Below are positions 1 to 8,316 of a DNA stretch of 64,000 nt, piece by piece (the stretch's first letter is position 1; each line of letters starts with the position of its first letter). A program made the position numbers and the translations under genes. Under the pieces are notes generated by a model. That model made no database searches. It was not told where the DNA came from and saw only the letters and a list, made by a program, of their open reading frames with translations. Source of the DNA: Flavobacterium sp. N2038 (GTDB lineage Bacteria; Bacteroidota; Bacteroidia; Flavobacteriales; Flavobacteriaceae); assembly GCF_025947185.1 (NCBI RefSeq), contig NZ_CP110001.1, positions 4,216,001 through 4,280,000 on the forward strand, written 5' to 3'.

Positions 1-2898
1 AGTATACTTTTTACCTTTTGGTAAAACTTCTTCACCCAAATCATTCATTACACCTTGAGATGTTTTTCCGTTAACGATCAGGAATAATTTCTCAACCAAT
101 CTGTCTTTTAATTCAACAAATTTAGTTTCGAATTCCATTTCTAAAGCGCCTAAAGCATCTTTATCCTGAGTACGTTTACGTTTATCTTTCACGGCTCTTG
201 CAAATAATTTTTTGTCAAGAACTACACCATGTAAAGATGGAGAAGCTTTTAATGAAGCATCTTTTACATCACCTGCTTTATCCCCGAAGATTGCACGAAG
301 CAATTTCTCCTCTGGAGTAGGATCTGATTCTCCTTTTGGTGTAATTTTTCCGATCAAAATGTCGCCAGGTTTAACCTCTGCTCCAATTCTAATCATACCG
401 TTTTCATCTAAATCTTTAGTAGCTTCTTCAGAAACGTTAGGAATATCGTTTGTTAACTCTTCGTTTCCTAACTTAGTATCTCTAACCTCTAATGAATAAT
501 CATCAACGTGGATAGAAGTAAAAATATCATCACGAACTACTTTTTCAGAAATTACAATCGCATCCTCGAAGTTATACCCTTTCCATGGCATGAACGCAAC
601 TTTTAAGTTTCTACCTAAAGCTAATTCTCCATTTTGAGTAGCATATCCTTCAGACAATACTTGTCCAGGAATAACTCTGTCACCTTTTCTTACGATAGGT
701 TTCAGGTTAATACTTGTACCTTGATTGGTTTTTCTAAATTTAATAAGGTTGTATGTTTTCTCATCAGCATCAAAACTAACCATTCTTTCGTCTTCTGTAC
801 GATCGTATTTAATAGTAATGATATTTGCATCAACATATTCAACAGTTCCATGCCCTTCAGCATTGATTAATACTCTTGAATCTGAAGCTACCTGACGCTC
901 TAAACCTGTACCTACAATTGGTGCTTCAGGACGGATCAAAGGAACTGCCTGACGCATCATGTTTGATCCCATCAACGCACGGTTCGCATCATCATGCTCC
1001 AAGAAAGGAATCAAAGATGCAGAAATCGATGCAATCTGGTTAGGAGCAACGTCTGTATAATGAACTACAGAAGGTTCAACAACCGGGAAGTCACCTTCCT
1101 CACGAGCAATAACATTGCTAGCTGTAATTTTACCTGTAGCATCCATTTCAATGTTTGCCTGAGCAATCATTTTACCTTCTTCTTCTTCAGCACTTAAGTA
1201 AACTGGAGTACTTTCTAAATCAACTACACCATTAGTTACTTTACGGTATGGAGTTTCGATGAATCCCATTCCGTTTACTTTTGCATAAACACCAAGAGAT
1301 GAAATCAAACCAATGTTTGGTCCCTCAGGAGTTTCAATCGGACATAAACGACCATAGTGAGTATAGTGAACGTCACGAACCTCGAAACCAGCTCTCTCTC
1401 TCGAAAGTCCACCTGGTCCAAGTGCAGAAAGTCTTCTTTTGTGCGTAATCTCAGCTAATGGATTCGTTTGATCCATAAATTGAGATAACTGGTTAGTTCC
1501 AAAGAAAGAGTTGATAACTGATGATAATGTTTTAGCATTGATCAAATCAATTGGTGTAAACACCTCGTTATCTCTAACGTTCATTCTCTCACGAATAGTT
1601 CTAGCCATACGTGCTAAACCAACACCGAATTGCTGAGACAATTGTTCACCAACTGTTCTAACACGACGGTTTGATAAGTGATCAATATCATCAATCTCTG
1701 CTTTAGAGTTGATCAATTCGATCAAATATTTTACAATGGTAATGATATCTTCTTTGGTAAGCACTTGCTTATCCATAGGGATATCTAAGGCCAATTTTTT
1801 GTTCATTCTATAACGACCAACTTCACCTAAGTTGTAACGTTGATCAGAGAAGAATAATTTATCTATAATACCACGAGCAGTTTCCTCATCAGGCGGTTCA
1901 GCGTTACGCAACTGACGGTAAATGTGCTCTACAGCTTCTTTTTCAGAGTTTGTTGGATCTTTTTGTAACGTGTTGTGGATAATAGCATAATCTGCTTGAT
2001 TGTTATCCTCTTTATGTAACAAGATAGATTTAACGTTAGAATCAATGATCTCTTCAACATTATCTTTGTCGATAATAGTATCACGATCAAGGATGATTTC
2101 GTTACGTTCGATAGAAACTACCTCTCCAGTATCCTCATCTACGAAATCCTCGTGCCATGTGTTCAATACACGCGCAGCAAGTCTTCTTCCAATATATTTC
2201 TTAATACCAGTTTTAGAAACTTTAATTTCTTCAGCTAAGTCGAAAATTTCAAGGATATCCTTATCTCTTTCGAAACCGATAGCACGGAATAAAGTTGTAA
2301 CAGGTAATTTTTTCTTTCTATCGATATAAGCGTACATAACGCTGTTGATATCTGTAGAAAATTCTATCCAAGAACCTTTAAAAGGAATTACTCTGGCAGA
2401 ATAAAGTTTAGTTCCATTTGCGTGGAATGATTGTCCAAAGAAAACCCCTGGAGAACGGTGTAATTGAGATACTACAACACGTTCGGCACCATTGATTACA
2501 AAAGTACCACTTGGAGTCATGTAAGGTATTGTTCCAAGATAAACATCTTGCACAATAGTTTCAAAATCTTCGTGTTCTGGATCTGTACAGTATAGTTTCA
2601 ACCTAGCTTTTAAAGGTACACTATAAGTAAGACCTCTCTCTATACATTCTTGAATTGTATAACGCGGCGGATCAACAAAATAATCTAGGAATTCCAATAC
2701 AAAGTTATTTCTTGTATCTGTAATTGGGAAATTTTCCATGAAGGTATTGTATAACCCTTCGTTGCCTCTTTCGTCAGATTTCGTTTCTAATTGGAAGAAA
2801 TCTTTAAAAGATTTAACCTGAACATCCAAGAAATCCGGATAGTCAGGAATATTTTTTGTAGAGGCAAAATTCAATCTTTCAGTCTGATTTGTTATCAT
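1..2898 (-). CDS. rpoB: DNA-directed RNA polymerase subunit beta (3' end cut by window edge)
   Basis: This is the beta subunit of RNA polymerase, the catalytic core of transcription. The reverse strand reads continuously from an ATG at 2898 to the window edge, 966 codons out of roughly 1270 usual for Bacteroidota. Recognisable stretches include the N-terminal protrusion and lobe ([17 protein letters not shown]), the rifampicin region ([19 protein letters not shown], then [18 protein letters not shown]) and [19 protein letters not shown]. The rifampicin region shows the ordinary sensitive-type residues (S, D, H, R, S). It follows rplL in the standard ribosomal-RNAP order, with a hairpin between them. 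rpoC would be expected beyond position 1. Confidence 0.98.
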   Translation of the reverse strand, partial: MITNQTERLNFASTKNIPDYPDFLDVQVKSFKDFFQLETKSDERGNEGLYNTFMENFPITDTRNNFVLEFLDYFVDPPRYTIQECIERGLTYSVPLKARLKLYCTDPEHEDFETIVQDVYLGTIPYMTPSGTFVINGAERVVVSQLHRSPGVFFGQSFHANGTKLYSARVIPFKGSWIEFSTDINSVMYAYIDRKKKLPVTTLFRAIGFERDKDILEIFDLAEEIKVSKTGIKKYIGRRLAARVLNTWHEDFVDEDTGEVVSIERNEIILDRDTIIDKDNVEEIIDSNVKSILLHKEDNNQADYAIIHNTLQKDPTNSEKEAVEHIYRQLRNAEPPDEETARGIIDKLFFSDQRYNLGEVGRYRMNKKLALDIPMDKQVLTKEDIITIVKYLIELINSKAEIDDIDHLSNRRVRTVGEQLSQQFGVGLARMARTIRERMNVRDNEVFTPIDLINAKTLSSVINSFFGTNQLSQFMDQTNPLAEITHKRRLSALGPGGLSRERAGFEVRDVHYTHYGRLCPIETPEGPNIGLISSLGVYAKVNGMGFIETPYRKVTNGVVDLESTPVYLSAEEEEGKMIAQANIEMDATGKITASNVIAREEGDFPVVEPSVVHYTDVAPNQIASISASLIPFLEHDDANRALMGSNMMRQAVPLIRPEAPIVGTGLERQVASDSRVLINAEGHGTVEYVDANIITIKYDRTEDERMVSFDADEKTYNLIKFRKTNQGTSINLKPIVRKGDRVIPGQVLSEGYATQNGELALGRNLKVAFMPWKGYNFEDAIVISEKVVRDDIFTSIHVDDYSLEVRDTKLGNEELTNDIPNVSEEATKDLDENGMIRIGAEVKPGDILIGKITPKGESDPTPEEKLLRAIFGDKAGDVKDASLKASPSLHGVVLDKKLFARAVKDKRKRTQDKDALGALEMEFETKFVELKDRLVEKLFLIVNGKTSQGVMNDLGEEVLPKGKKYT

Positions 2899-3105
2899 CA
2901 ATGGACAAAATTTTGATTAAAAAAAAGTAATTTTTTTGTGTAAAAACACACTGCTTAGTTTATACTTTCTTTTTAAAATCAATACATCTTTAAAAATAAA
3001 CCGATAAAATTTAGTTCAATTTTCTTTCTTCGTATTGATCAAAAACTTTTTCGTATTTTAAACTATTTGATAATAAAATTTAATGGATTTTATTATACGA
3101 AAAAT

Positions 3106-3142
3106 GGTTTAGGCCTTTGAGTGTTAACTCAGGACCTAAACC
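3106..3142 (-). terminator. rplL-rpoB intercistronic hairpin (possible attenuator)
   Basis: An 8-bp perfect stem (GGTTTAGG at 3106-3113, CCTAAACC at 3135-3142) encloses a second stem (TGAGT/ACTCA). On the minus strand it begins about 22 nt after the rplL stop and is followed by ATTTTTCGT, a weak U-tract. The place matches the partial terminator known between rplL and rpoB in E. coli. Here it would let more ribosomal-protein than polymerase mRNA be made. Function is inferred from position. Confidence 0.6.
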
Positions 3143-3164
3143 TAGTTCTTAAAACCGAGTTGAA

Positions 3165-3536
3165 TTATTTTAATTCAACTACAGCTCCAGCTTCTTCTAA
3201 TGATTTTTTAAGACCTTCAGCCTCTTCTTTAGAAACACCTTCTTTAACGTTGCTTGGAGCTCCGTCAACTACATCTTTAGCTTCTTTCAAACCTAAACCT
3301 GTAAGTTCTTTAACTAATTTTACAACTGCTAATTTAGAAGCACCAGCTTCTTTTAATACAACTGTAAATTCAGTTTGTGCTTCTTCAGCAGCACCTTCTC
3401 CACCACCAGCAGCAACTACTACAGCTGCAGCAGCAGGCTCGATACCATACTCGTCTTTTAATATTGTTGCTAATTCGTTAACTTCTTTAACTGTTAAGTT
3501 AACTAATTGTTCTGCGAATTGTTTCAAATCTGCCAT
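3165..3536 (-). CDS. rplL: 50S ribosomal protein bL12 (L7/L12)
   Basis: This is the stalk protein of the large ribosomal subunit, which recruits and stimulates translation GTPases. At 123 aa it is the normal length. The N-terminal dimerisation helices ([23 protein letters not shown]), the flexible Ala/Gly/Glu hinge around residues 35-52 ([19 protein letters not shown]) and the C-terminal domain ([10 protein letters not shown], then [23 protein letters not shown]) are all present. It lies 89 nt after rplJ on the same strand and forms the L10-L12 stalk with that product. A run of pyrimidines on the plus strand over the start gives an A-rich, SD-free initiation region typical of this phylum. Confidence 0.98.
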   Translation of the reverse strand: MADLKQFAEQLVNLTVKEVNELATILKDEYGIEPAAAAVVVAAGGGEGAAEEAQTEFTVVLKEAGASKLAVVKLVKELTGLGLKEAKDVVDGAPSNVKEGVSKEEAEGLKKSLEEAGAVVELK

Positions 3537-3625
3537 TTTTTCTATCGTTTAAAATGATTTGTAAAATTATATTTTGTTTATTGTGCGCTATTTAAGCTGC
3601 AAGGAAAAACTCCTTACAATAATTA

Positions 3626-4129
3626 TTAAGCTTCAGCTTCTTCTTCGCTACCAGCGAATTTGTTTTGCAAAGCAGAAATAATTCTTTGAGCTGGAGATTG
3701 TAATAATCCAATAAGTTCTCCAAGAAGCTCTTCTTTAGATTTAATAGTTGCTAACGCATCTAATTGATTATCTCCAATATAGATTTCATTGTTAATGAAA
3801 GCACCTTTTAAAACTGGTTTATCAGATTTCTTACGGAAATCTTTAATAATTTTTCCAGGAGCATTAGCTACATCAGAAATGAATATAGCACTATTACCAG
3901 TCAAAACTGAAGGTAAATCACCATAATCAGTAGAAGAAGCTTCCATTGCTTTTGCAAGCAAAGTGTTCTTTACAACTTCTAATTTGATACCTGCTTTAAA
4001 ACAAGCTCTACGTAAGTTTGAAGTCGTTTCTGCGTTTAATCCAGAAATATCCGATACATAAATAATATTTGTACCAGCTAACTGCGCAGTTAAATTTTCA
4101 ATCGCGATTGATTTTTCTTCTCTAGTCAT
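3626..4129 (-). CDS. rplJ: 50S ribosomal protein uL10
   Basis: This is the base of the ribosomal stalk; it binds 23S rRNA and carries L12 dimers. The 167-aa protein starts MTREEKSIAIENLTAQLAGTNIIYVSDISGLNA and contains the usual core (LRRACFKAGIKLEVVKNTLLAKAM and KSDKPVLKGAFINNEIY). It ends in a helical segment for L12 binding and an acidic tail (GSEEEAEA). In other bacteria the L10-L12 complex represses its own mRNA. The short gap to rplA (22 nt) leaves little room for a separate leader, so any such control would have to act inside the rplKA mRNA. I see no clear L10 leader structure. Confidence 0.97.
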   Translation of the reverse strand: MTREEKSIAIENLTAQLAGTNIIYVSDISGLNAETTSNLRRACFKAGIKLEVVKNTLLAKAMEASSTDYGDLPSVLTGNSAIFISDVANAPGKIIKDFRKKSDKPVLKGAFINNEIYIGDNQLDALATIKSKEELLGELIGLLQSPAQRIISALQNKFAGSEEEAEA

Positions 4130-4151
4130 ACTAAAAATTTTTAACTACCAA

Positions 4152-4841
4152 TTATACTGCTTTTGGATCCAATGCAATAGCTGGACTCATAGTGCTAGTT
4201 AAGTGAATACCTTTAATGTAAGTACCTTTAGCAGCAGTTGGTTTAAGTTTTATTAATGTTTGAATAATTTCGTGTGCGTTGTCAACAATTTGCTCAGCTC
4301 CAAAAGAAACTTTACCAATTCCTGCGTGAACGATACCAGTTTTATCAACTTTAAAGTCAATTTTACCAGCTTTAACCTCTTGAACAGCTTTTGCAACATC
4401 CATAGTTACAGTACCTGTTTTAGGGTTTGGCATTAAACCTCTAGGTCCTAAAATACGACCTAATGGACCTAATTTACCCATAACAGCCGGCATAGTGATG
4501 ATTACATCAACATCTGTCCAACCATCTTTAATCTTTTGTAAATAGTCATCAAGACCTACATAGTCTGCACCAGCTTCTTTAGCTTCCGCTTCTTTATCTG
4601 GAGTAACTAATGCTAATACTTTAACATCTTTACCTGTTCCGTGAGGTAATGTAACCACACCTCTAACCATTTGATTCGCTTTTCTTGGATCTACACCCAA
4701 ACGAACTGCGATATCAACAGACTCATCAAATTTTGCTGAAGCAACAACTTTCAATAATGCCGCAGCATCTTTTAGAGAGTATAATTTGTTCTTTTCAATT
4801 TTTGAAGCAGCCTCTTTTTGCTTTTTTGTTAATTTTGCCAT
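4152..4841 (-). CDS. rplA: 50S ribosomal protein uL1
   Basis: This is the L1 stalk protein that contacts deacylated tRNA leaving the E site. The protein has 229 aa, as in other bacteria. Typical stretches are [27 protein letters not shown] near residue 46, [31 protein letters not shown] near residue 114, and a C-terminal [20 protein letters not shown]. It starts 13 nt after rplK ends, so the two are translated from one mRNA. L1 is a translational repressor of rplKA in E. coli. Whether that holds here cannot be seen from the sequence alone. Confidence 0.98.
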   Translation of the reverse strand: MAKLTKKQKEAASKIEKNKLYSLKDAAALLKVVASAKFDESVDIAVRLGVDPRKANQMVRGVVTLPHGTGKDVKVLALVTPDKEAEAKEAGADYVGLDDYLQKIKDGWTDVDVIITMPAVMGKLGPLGRILGPRGLMPNPKTGTVTMDVAKAVQEVKAGKIDFKVDKTGIVHAGIGKVSFGAEQIVDNAHEIIQTLIKLKPTAAKGTYIKGIHLTSTMSPAIALDPKAV

Positions 4842-4854
4842 GTCTTTTTCTTAA

Positions 4855-5292
4855 TTAAAAAGGAGCATCTCCTGATACAGTTATACCCATAGATCTAGCT
4901 GTTCCAGCAACCATACTCATTGCTTTTTCTACTGTAAAAGCATTTAAGTCAGGCATTTTGTCTTCAGCAATAGCTCTAATTTGTTCCCAAGTAACACTAG
5001 CTACTTTTTTACGATTAGGCTCACCAGAACCAGATTTTAGCTTTGCAGCTTCCATTAACTGAACTGCTGCTGGAGGAGTCTTAACGACAAAATCAAATGA
5101 TTTGTCTTTATACACAGTGATTTGCACTGGGCATATTTTGCCAGGTTTATCCTGAGTTCTAGCATTAAATTGCTTACAAAACTCCATGATGTTTACCCCA
5201 GCAGCTCCTAAAGCAGGTCCAACCGGTGGCGACGGGTTCGCAGCACCTCCCTTAACTTGTAGTTTAACTACCTTACTAATTTCTTTAGCCAT
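4855..5292 (-). CDS. rplK: 50S ribosomal protein uL11
   Basis: This is the GTPase-centre protein, needed for factor binding and for RelA-type sensing. I chose the ATG at 5292 ([29 protein letters not shown]), which gives 145 aa, the family's normal length. The open frame extends 14 codons further upstream but those residues ([14 protein letters not shown]) are not part of the family. The proline-rich linker ([20 protein letters not shown]) and the RNA-binding C-terminal domain ([31 protein letters not shown]) are clear. It heads the rplKAJL-rpoB run and follows nusG by 67 nt. Confidence 0.98.
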   Translation of the reverse strand: MAKEISKVVKLQVKGGAANPSPPVGPALGAAGVNIMEFCKQFNARTQDKPGKICPVQITVYKDKSFDFVVKTPPAAVQLMEAAKLKSGSGEPNRKKVASVTWEQIRAIAEDKMPDLNAFTVEKAMSMVAGTARSMGITVSGDAPF

Positions 5293-5359
5293 TTTTAAAA
5301 AATTTAACACTGCAATCAATGGAAGCGATTGCAATGGATATTATATATGTAACAAAAAA

Positions 5360-5911
5360 TTATACTTTTTCAACTTGCATAAAACTTAATTCCAATGGTG
5401 TCTTTCTTCCGAAAATCTTAACCATTACTTCAAGTTTACGCTTTTCTTCATTTATTTTCTCAACTGTTCCGTTAAATCCGTTAAAAGGACCATCGATCAC
5501 TTTAACTGTTTCACCTAAGTTGAATGGAATAGCACGAGTATCTGTATTTACCGCAAGCTCATCTACTTTTCCTAACATTCTATTTACTTCAGAAAGTCTC
5601 AAAGGAACAGGTTCCCCACCTTTAATCTCTCCTAAAAATCCAATTACACTTGTAATAGATTTAATAATATGAGGTATCTCACCAACTAAATTGGCTTCGA
5701 TCATAACATATCCAGGGAAATAAACTTTATCCTTAGACATTTTCTTTCCTTCTTTTACAGTAACTACTTTTTCTGTAGGTACTAAAACTTGGGAAACATA
5801 ATCACCCATACCTAATCTGGCAATCTCAGTTTCGATGTAAGCTTTGACTTTATTCTCTTGTCCGCTTACTGCTCTAACTACGTACCATTTTTTCACATTA
5901 TTATCTGCCAT
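5360..5911 (-). CDS. nusG: Transcription termination/antitermination factor NusG
   Basis: NusG bridges the RNA polymerase clamp and, through its KOW domain, Rho or the ribosome. The 183-aa protein has an NGN domain (KKWYVVRAVSGQENKVKAYIETEIARLG, then VYFPGYVMIEANL) and a C-terminal KOW motif (GETVKVIDGPFNGFNGTVEKINEEKRKLEVMVKIFGRKTPLELSFMQVEKV). I place the start at the ATG at 5911. A GTG immediately upstream (5912-5914) is also in frame but is less likely. It is the second gene of the secE-nusG pair, ten nucleotides after secE. Confidence 0.97.
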   Translation of the reverse strand: MADNNVKKWYVVRAVSGQENKVKAYIETEIARLGMGDYVSQVLVPTEKVVTVKEGKKMSKDKVYFPGYVMIEANLVGEIPHIIKSITSVIGFLGEIKGGEPVPLRLSEVNRMLGKVDELAVNTDTRAIPFNLGETVKVIDGPFNGFNGTVEKINEEKRKLEVMVKIFGRKTPLELSFMQVEKV

Positions 5912-5921
5912 CACAAAAAAA

Positions 5922-6119
5922 TTATCCTTTTAACCAGTTAAAAAATCCAGCCAAAGCTTTTGCAAAAAATTCGTCTACTCCCCATGTTGCCAAAGCGAAA
6001 AGAATCGAAAATACAGCCACAACAATTGTCAATTTTTGAACCTCAGCCCAAGCAGGCCAAGTAACATTTGACTTTAACTCTCCGAAAGCCTCTGATAAAT
6101 AATTCGTAACTTTTGTCAT
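5922..6119 (-). CDS. secE: Preprotein translocase subunit SecE
   Basis: This is a small subunit of the SecYEG protein-conducting channel in the inner membrane. The 65-aa protein has the short single-helix form: an amphipathic N-terminal helix (YLSEAFGELKSNVTWPAWAEVQKLT, carrying the conserved VTWP motif) followed by one transmembrane segment (IVVAVFSILFALATWGVDEFFAKALAGF). It lies between tRNA-Trp and nusG, the same order as in most bacteria. Its ATG at 6119 is 19 nt downstream of the tRNA, so secE mRNA 5' ends are probably produced by tRNA processing or read-through. Confidence 0.96.
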   Translation of the reverse strand: MTKVTNYLSEAFGELKSNVTWPAWAEVQKLTIVVAVFSILFALATWGVDEFFAKALAGFFNWLKG

Positions 6120-6138
6120 TTGATATATTTTTTTATTG

Positions 6139-6209
6139 CACGGGCGGAGGGATTCGAACCCCCATCAACGGTTTTGGAGACCGCTATTCTACCCTTGAAC
6201 TACGCCCGT
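6139..6209 (-). tRNA. tRNA-Trp (anticodon CCA)
   Basis: The minus strand folds into a full cloverleaf of 71 nt: acceptor ACGGGCG with CGCCCGT plus discriminator G, D-arm, anticodon stem GCGGT/ACCG region with loop CTCCAAA giving CCA, and T-arm with GGTTCGAATCC. No CCA end is encoded. It sits between tuf and secE and is probably cut out of the same long transcript. Confidence 0.96.
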
Positions 6210-6213
6210 AATT

Positions 6214-6251
6214 AAAGCCAGTGACTTCAGTTAAGAAAATCAACTGGCTTT
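6214..6251 (-). other. Hairpin between tuf and tRNA-Trp
   Basis: A 9-bp inverted repeat (AAAGCCAGT at 6214-6222, ACTGGCTTT at 6243-6251) starts 16 nt after the tuf stop. On the minus strand it is followed by AATTACGGG, the start of the tRNA, so there is no U-tract. A processing or mRNA-stabilising structure is more likely than a terminator. Confidence 0.5.
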
Positions 6252-6267
6252 TATAGTTTTTATAGGA

Positions 6268-7455
6268 TTATCCTACGATTTCAGTTACCTGACCTGCACC
6301 TACAGTTCTACCACCTTCACGGATAGCAAAACGTAAACCTACGCTCATTGCGATTGGGCTTAATAAAGCAACATTGATAGTCAAGTTATCTCCTGGCATT
6401 ACCATCTCTACTCCTTCTGGTAAAGTAATAACTCCTGTTACGTCAGTTGTACGTACGTAGAACTGTGGACGGTAGTTATTATGGAATGGAGTATGACGTC
6501 CACCTTCTTCTTTTTTCAAGATATAAACCTCAGCTTTGAAAGTAGCGTGTGGTTTTACTGATCCTGGCTTAATGATAACCATTCCTCTTTTGATAGATTC
6601 TTTATCAATACCTCTTAACAATAAACCTACGTTATCTCCAGCTTCACCTCTATCAAGGATTTTACGGAACATCTCAACTCCTGTAATAGTAGAAGTTAAT
6701 TTATCAGCTCCCATACCAATGATTTCAACTGGATCTCCTGTATTAGCAATACCTGTTTCGATACGACCTGTAGCAACAGTTCCACGACCAGTAATTGTAA
6801 ATACATCTTCAACCGGCATCAAGAATGGTTTAGCTACGTCACGCACTGGCTCTTCGATCCAAGCATCAACAGCTTCCATTAATTCAATGATTTTTGGTAC
6901 CCAAGCAGGATCATTATTCAATCCTCCTAAAGCAGAACCTTGAACTACAGGACCATTATCTCCATCATATTCGTAGAAAGATAATAAATCTCTAATTTCC
7001 ATTTCAACAAGCTCTAACAACTCAGCATCATCAACCATATCCACTTTGTTCATGAAAACAACGATTCTTGGAATACCAACCTGACGACCTAAAAGGATGT
7101 GCTCACGAGTTTGTGGCATTGGACCATCTGTAGCAGCAACTACTAAGATAGCTCCGTCCATTTGAGCAGCACCAGTAACCATGTTCTTTACGTAATCCGC
7201 GTGACCTGGACAGTCAACGTGAGCGTAGTGACGGTTAGCTGTTTCATACTCTACGTGTGATGTATTAATAGTAATACCTCTTTCTTTCTCCTCTGGAGCG
7301 TTATCGATTTGATCAAACGATTTTGCTTGACAGTAACCAGCATCAGACAATACTTTTGTAATTGCAGCAGTTAATGTAGTTTTTCCGTGATCCACGTGTC
7401 CAATTGTACCTATGTTTAAGTGCGGTTTGGAACGATTAAAATTCTCCTTTGCCAT
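6268..7455 (-). CDS. tuf: Translation elongation factor Tu
   Basis: EF-Tu delivers aminoacyl-tRNA to the ribosome as a GTP complex. The 395-aa protein starts [29 protein letters not shown]. The G motifs are all visible: GHVDHGKT (P-loop), the switch I region [21 protein letters not shown] (G3) and NKVDMVDD (G4). Domains 2 and 3 follow ([39 protein letters not shown]). The H in the G3 motif that catalyses GTP hydrolysis is kept. It is the only tuf in the window and follows three tRNA genes, an arrangement shared with tufB of enterobacteria. Confidence 0.99.
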   Translation of the reverse strand: MAKENFNRSKPHLNIGTIGHVDHGKTTLTAAITKVLSDAGYCQAKSFDQIDNAPEEKERGITINTSHVEYETANRHYAHVDCPGHADYVKNMVTGAAQMDGAILVVAATDGPMPQTREHILLGRQVGIPRIVVFMNKVDMVDDAELLELVEMEIRDLLSFYEYDGDNGPVVQGSALGGLNNDPAWVPKIIELMEAVDAWIEEPVRDVAKPFLMPVEDVFTITGRGTVATGRIETGIANTGDPVEIIGMGADKLTSTITGVEMFRKILDRGEAGDNVGLLLRGIDKESIKRGMVIIKPGSVKPHATFKAEVYILKKEEGGRHTPFHNNYRPQFYVRTTDVTGVITLPEGVEMVMPGDNLTINVALLSPIAMSVGLRFAIREGGRTVGAGQVTEIVG

Positions 7456-7510
7456 TTTACTTAATTTTTAATCTTAGTTATATATTAATTTTCAATTTCC
7501 TACTTACTTG

Positions 7511-7582
7511 AGCCAATGTCGGGATTTGAACCCGAGACCTCTTCCTTACCAAGGAAGCACTCTACCCCTGAGCTACACCGGC
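7511..7582 (-). tRNA. tRNA-Thr (anticodon GGT)
   Basis: This is a 72-nt cloverleaf on the minus strand. The acceptor stem is GCCGGTG/CATTGGC (two G-U pairs), the anticodon stem is CTTCC/GGAAG and the loop is TTGGTAA, giving GGT, which reads ACC and ACU codons. The T-arm is CGGGTTCAAATCCCG. It lies 56 nt upstream of tuf and is the last of three tRNAs in the leader of that gene. Confidence 0.94.
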
Positions 7583-7671
7583 AGAGAGTTCTGATTTTAG
7601 ATTTTTGAATTCAAATTTCAGGTTTTAAAAACCCGAAATCTAAGACCCGAAATCTTAACTTCTTTTTTTTG

Positions 7672-7752
7672 TGGGGAGAGCAGGATTCGAACCTGCGAAG
7701 TTCACACAGCAGATTTACAGTCTGCCCTCGTTGGCCGCTTGAGTATCTCCCC
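7672..7752 (-). tRNA. tRNA-Tyr (anticodon GTA)
   Basis: This is an 81-nt type II tRNA on the minus strand. The acceptor stem is GGGGAGA/TCTCCCC with discriminator A, the anticodon stem is GCAGA/TCTGC and the loop is CTGTAAA, giving GTA. A long variable arm (TGTGTGAACTTCGCA region) accounts for the extra length, as expected for tRNA-Tyr. The 89-nt gap to the next tRNA holds only short A/T-rich direct and inverted repeats. Confidence 0.95.
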
Positions 7753-7813
7753 TAATTTTTAAAATTCCATTATTTTAAAAGAACAAATTTCAAATCGCAT
7801 TTGAAATATTTTG

Positions 7814-7887
7814 AGCCGATAGAGGGACTCGAACCCACGACCTGCTGATTACAAATCAGCTGCTCTAGCCAGCTGAGCTACATCGGC
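7814..7887 (-). tRNA. tRNA-Thr (anticodon TGT)
   Basis: This is a 74-nt cloverleaf on the minus strand. The acceptor stem is GCCGATG/TATCGGC, the anticodon stem is GCTGA/TCAGC and the loop is TTTGTAA, giving TGT, which reads ACA and ACG codons. The T-arm is GTGGGTTCGAGTCCC. It is the first gene of the Thr-Tyr-Thr-tuf transcript and starts about 33 nt after the predicted start site. Confidence 0.95.
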
Positions 7888-7895
7888 GAATGCAT

Positions 7896-7923
7896 TAAAA
7901 AAGTCCGCTATTTCTAACGGACT
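7896..7923 (-). terminator. Intrinsic terminator after hpf, overlapping the tRNA-tuf start site
   Basis: On the minus strand the stem AGTCCG...CGGACT (7918-7923 with 7902-7907) is followed by six T residues. It would end transcripts coming from xerC-hpf. Its 5' arm coincides with the predicted start site of the next promoter, so transcripts starting there would carry little or none of that arm and escape. Confidence 0.65.
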
Positions 7924-7924
7924 G

Positions 7925-7953
7925 CAAATGTAGCTATTTTATCTTTTAATCAA
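7925..7953 (-). promoter_or_regulatory. Promoter of the tRNA-Thr/Tyr/Thr-tuf operon
   Basis: A perfect Bacteroidota -7 box TACATTTG (complement of 7925-7932) is preceded, after 18 nt, by TTG (complement of 7951-7953). This fits the TTG-N(17-23)-TAnnTTTG pattern described for Flavobacterium. The predicted start is near 7918-7921. Confidence 0.7.
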
Positions 7954-7978
7954 AACATTTTTTGAAAAAAAATTTCAA

Positions 7979-8281
7979 TTATATGTGTGCTCTTATTTTT
8001 TCTTTCCTTTTTACAAGCAAACGCTCTAAAGATTCTGCCGAAAGCTCAACCGCCTCTTCAAATGTTTTACATTGTTTTTTTACCAAAAAATCATCTCCCG
8101 GAACATTAATCTTAATCTCTACTGCCTTATTCTCCTTATCACTTGTTCTCTCAACCTTTAAAAAAACATCAGACGAAACAACTCGATCATAATATTTTTC
8201 CAATTTACCCATTCTCTCCTGGATAAAATCCACCAATTTTCGGTCAACAGTAAAGTTAACTGCATGAACATCTACCTTCAT
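7979..8281 (-). CDS. hpf: Ribosome hibernation promoting factor (HPF/RaiA family)
   Basis: This short-form hibernation factor binds the 30S decoding site of idle ribosomes. I chose the ATG at 8281 (MKVDVHAVNFTVDRKLVDFIQERMGKLEKYYDRVVSSDVFLKVE), 100 aa, because the family's first beta strand begins right there. An in-frame ATG at 8317 that overlaps the xerC stop would add 12 residues (MISEMFNPKISI). The beta-alpha-beta-beta-beta-alpha fold is suggested by alternating segments ending in FEEAVELSAESLERLLVKRKEKIRAHI. It lacks the long C-terminal dimerisation domain of long HPF. It is co-transcribed with xerC and is followed by a terminator. Confidence 0.9.
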   Translation of the reverse strand: MKVDVHAVNFTVDRKLVDFIQERMGKLEKYYDRVVSSDVFLKVERTSDKENKAVEIKINVPGDDFLVKKQCKTFEEAVELSAESLERLLVKRKEKIRAHI

Positions 8282-8316
8282 AATACTAATTTTAGGGTTA
8301 AACATTTCAGAAATCA

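Noticed and set aside
3121..3552. 143-codon open frame on the plus strand opposite rplL
   Set aside because: It is the antisense shadow of the highly biased rplL reading frame and has no homology or context of its own.
5293..5334. Longer rplK start at 5334
   Set aside because: The added 14 residues are not part of uL11, and MAKEISK at 5292 matches the family start.
5912..5914. GTG start for nusG directly ahead of the ATG
   Set aside because: The adjacent ATG at 5911 is preferred and gives the normal N-terminus.
7511..7582. Reading the tRNA next to tuf as tRNA-Gly by analogy with E. coli order
   Set aside because: The anticodon loop TTGGTAA gives GGT, which is threonine.
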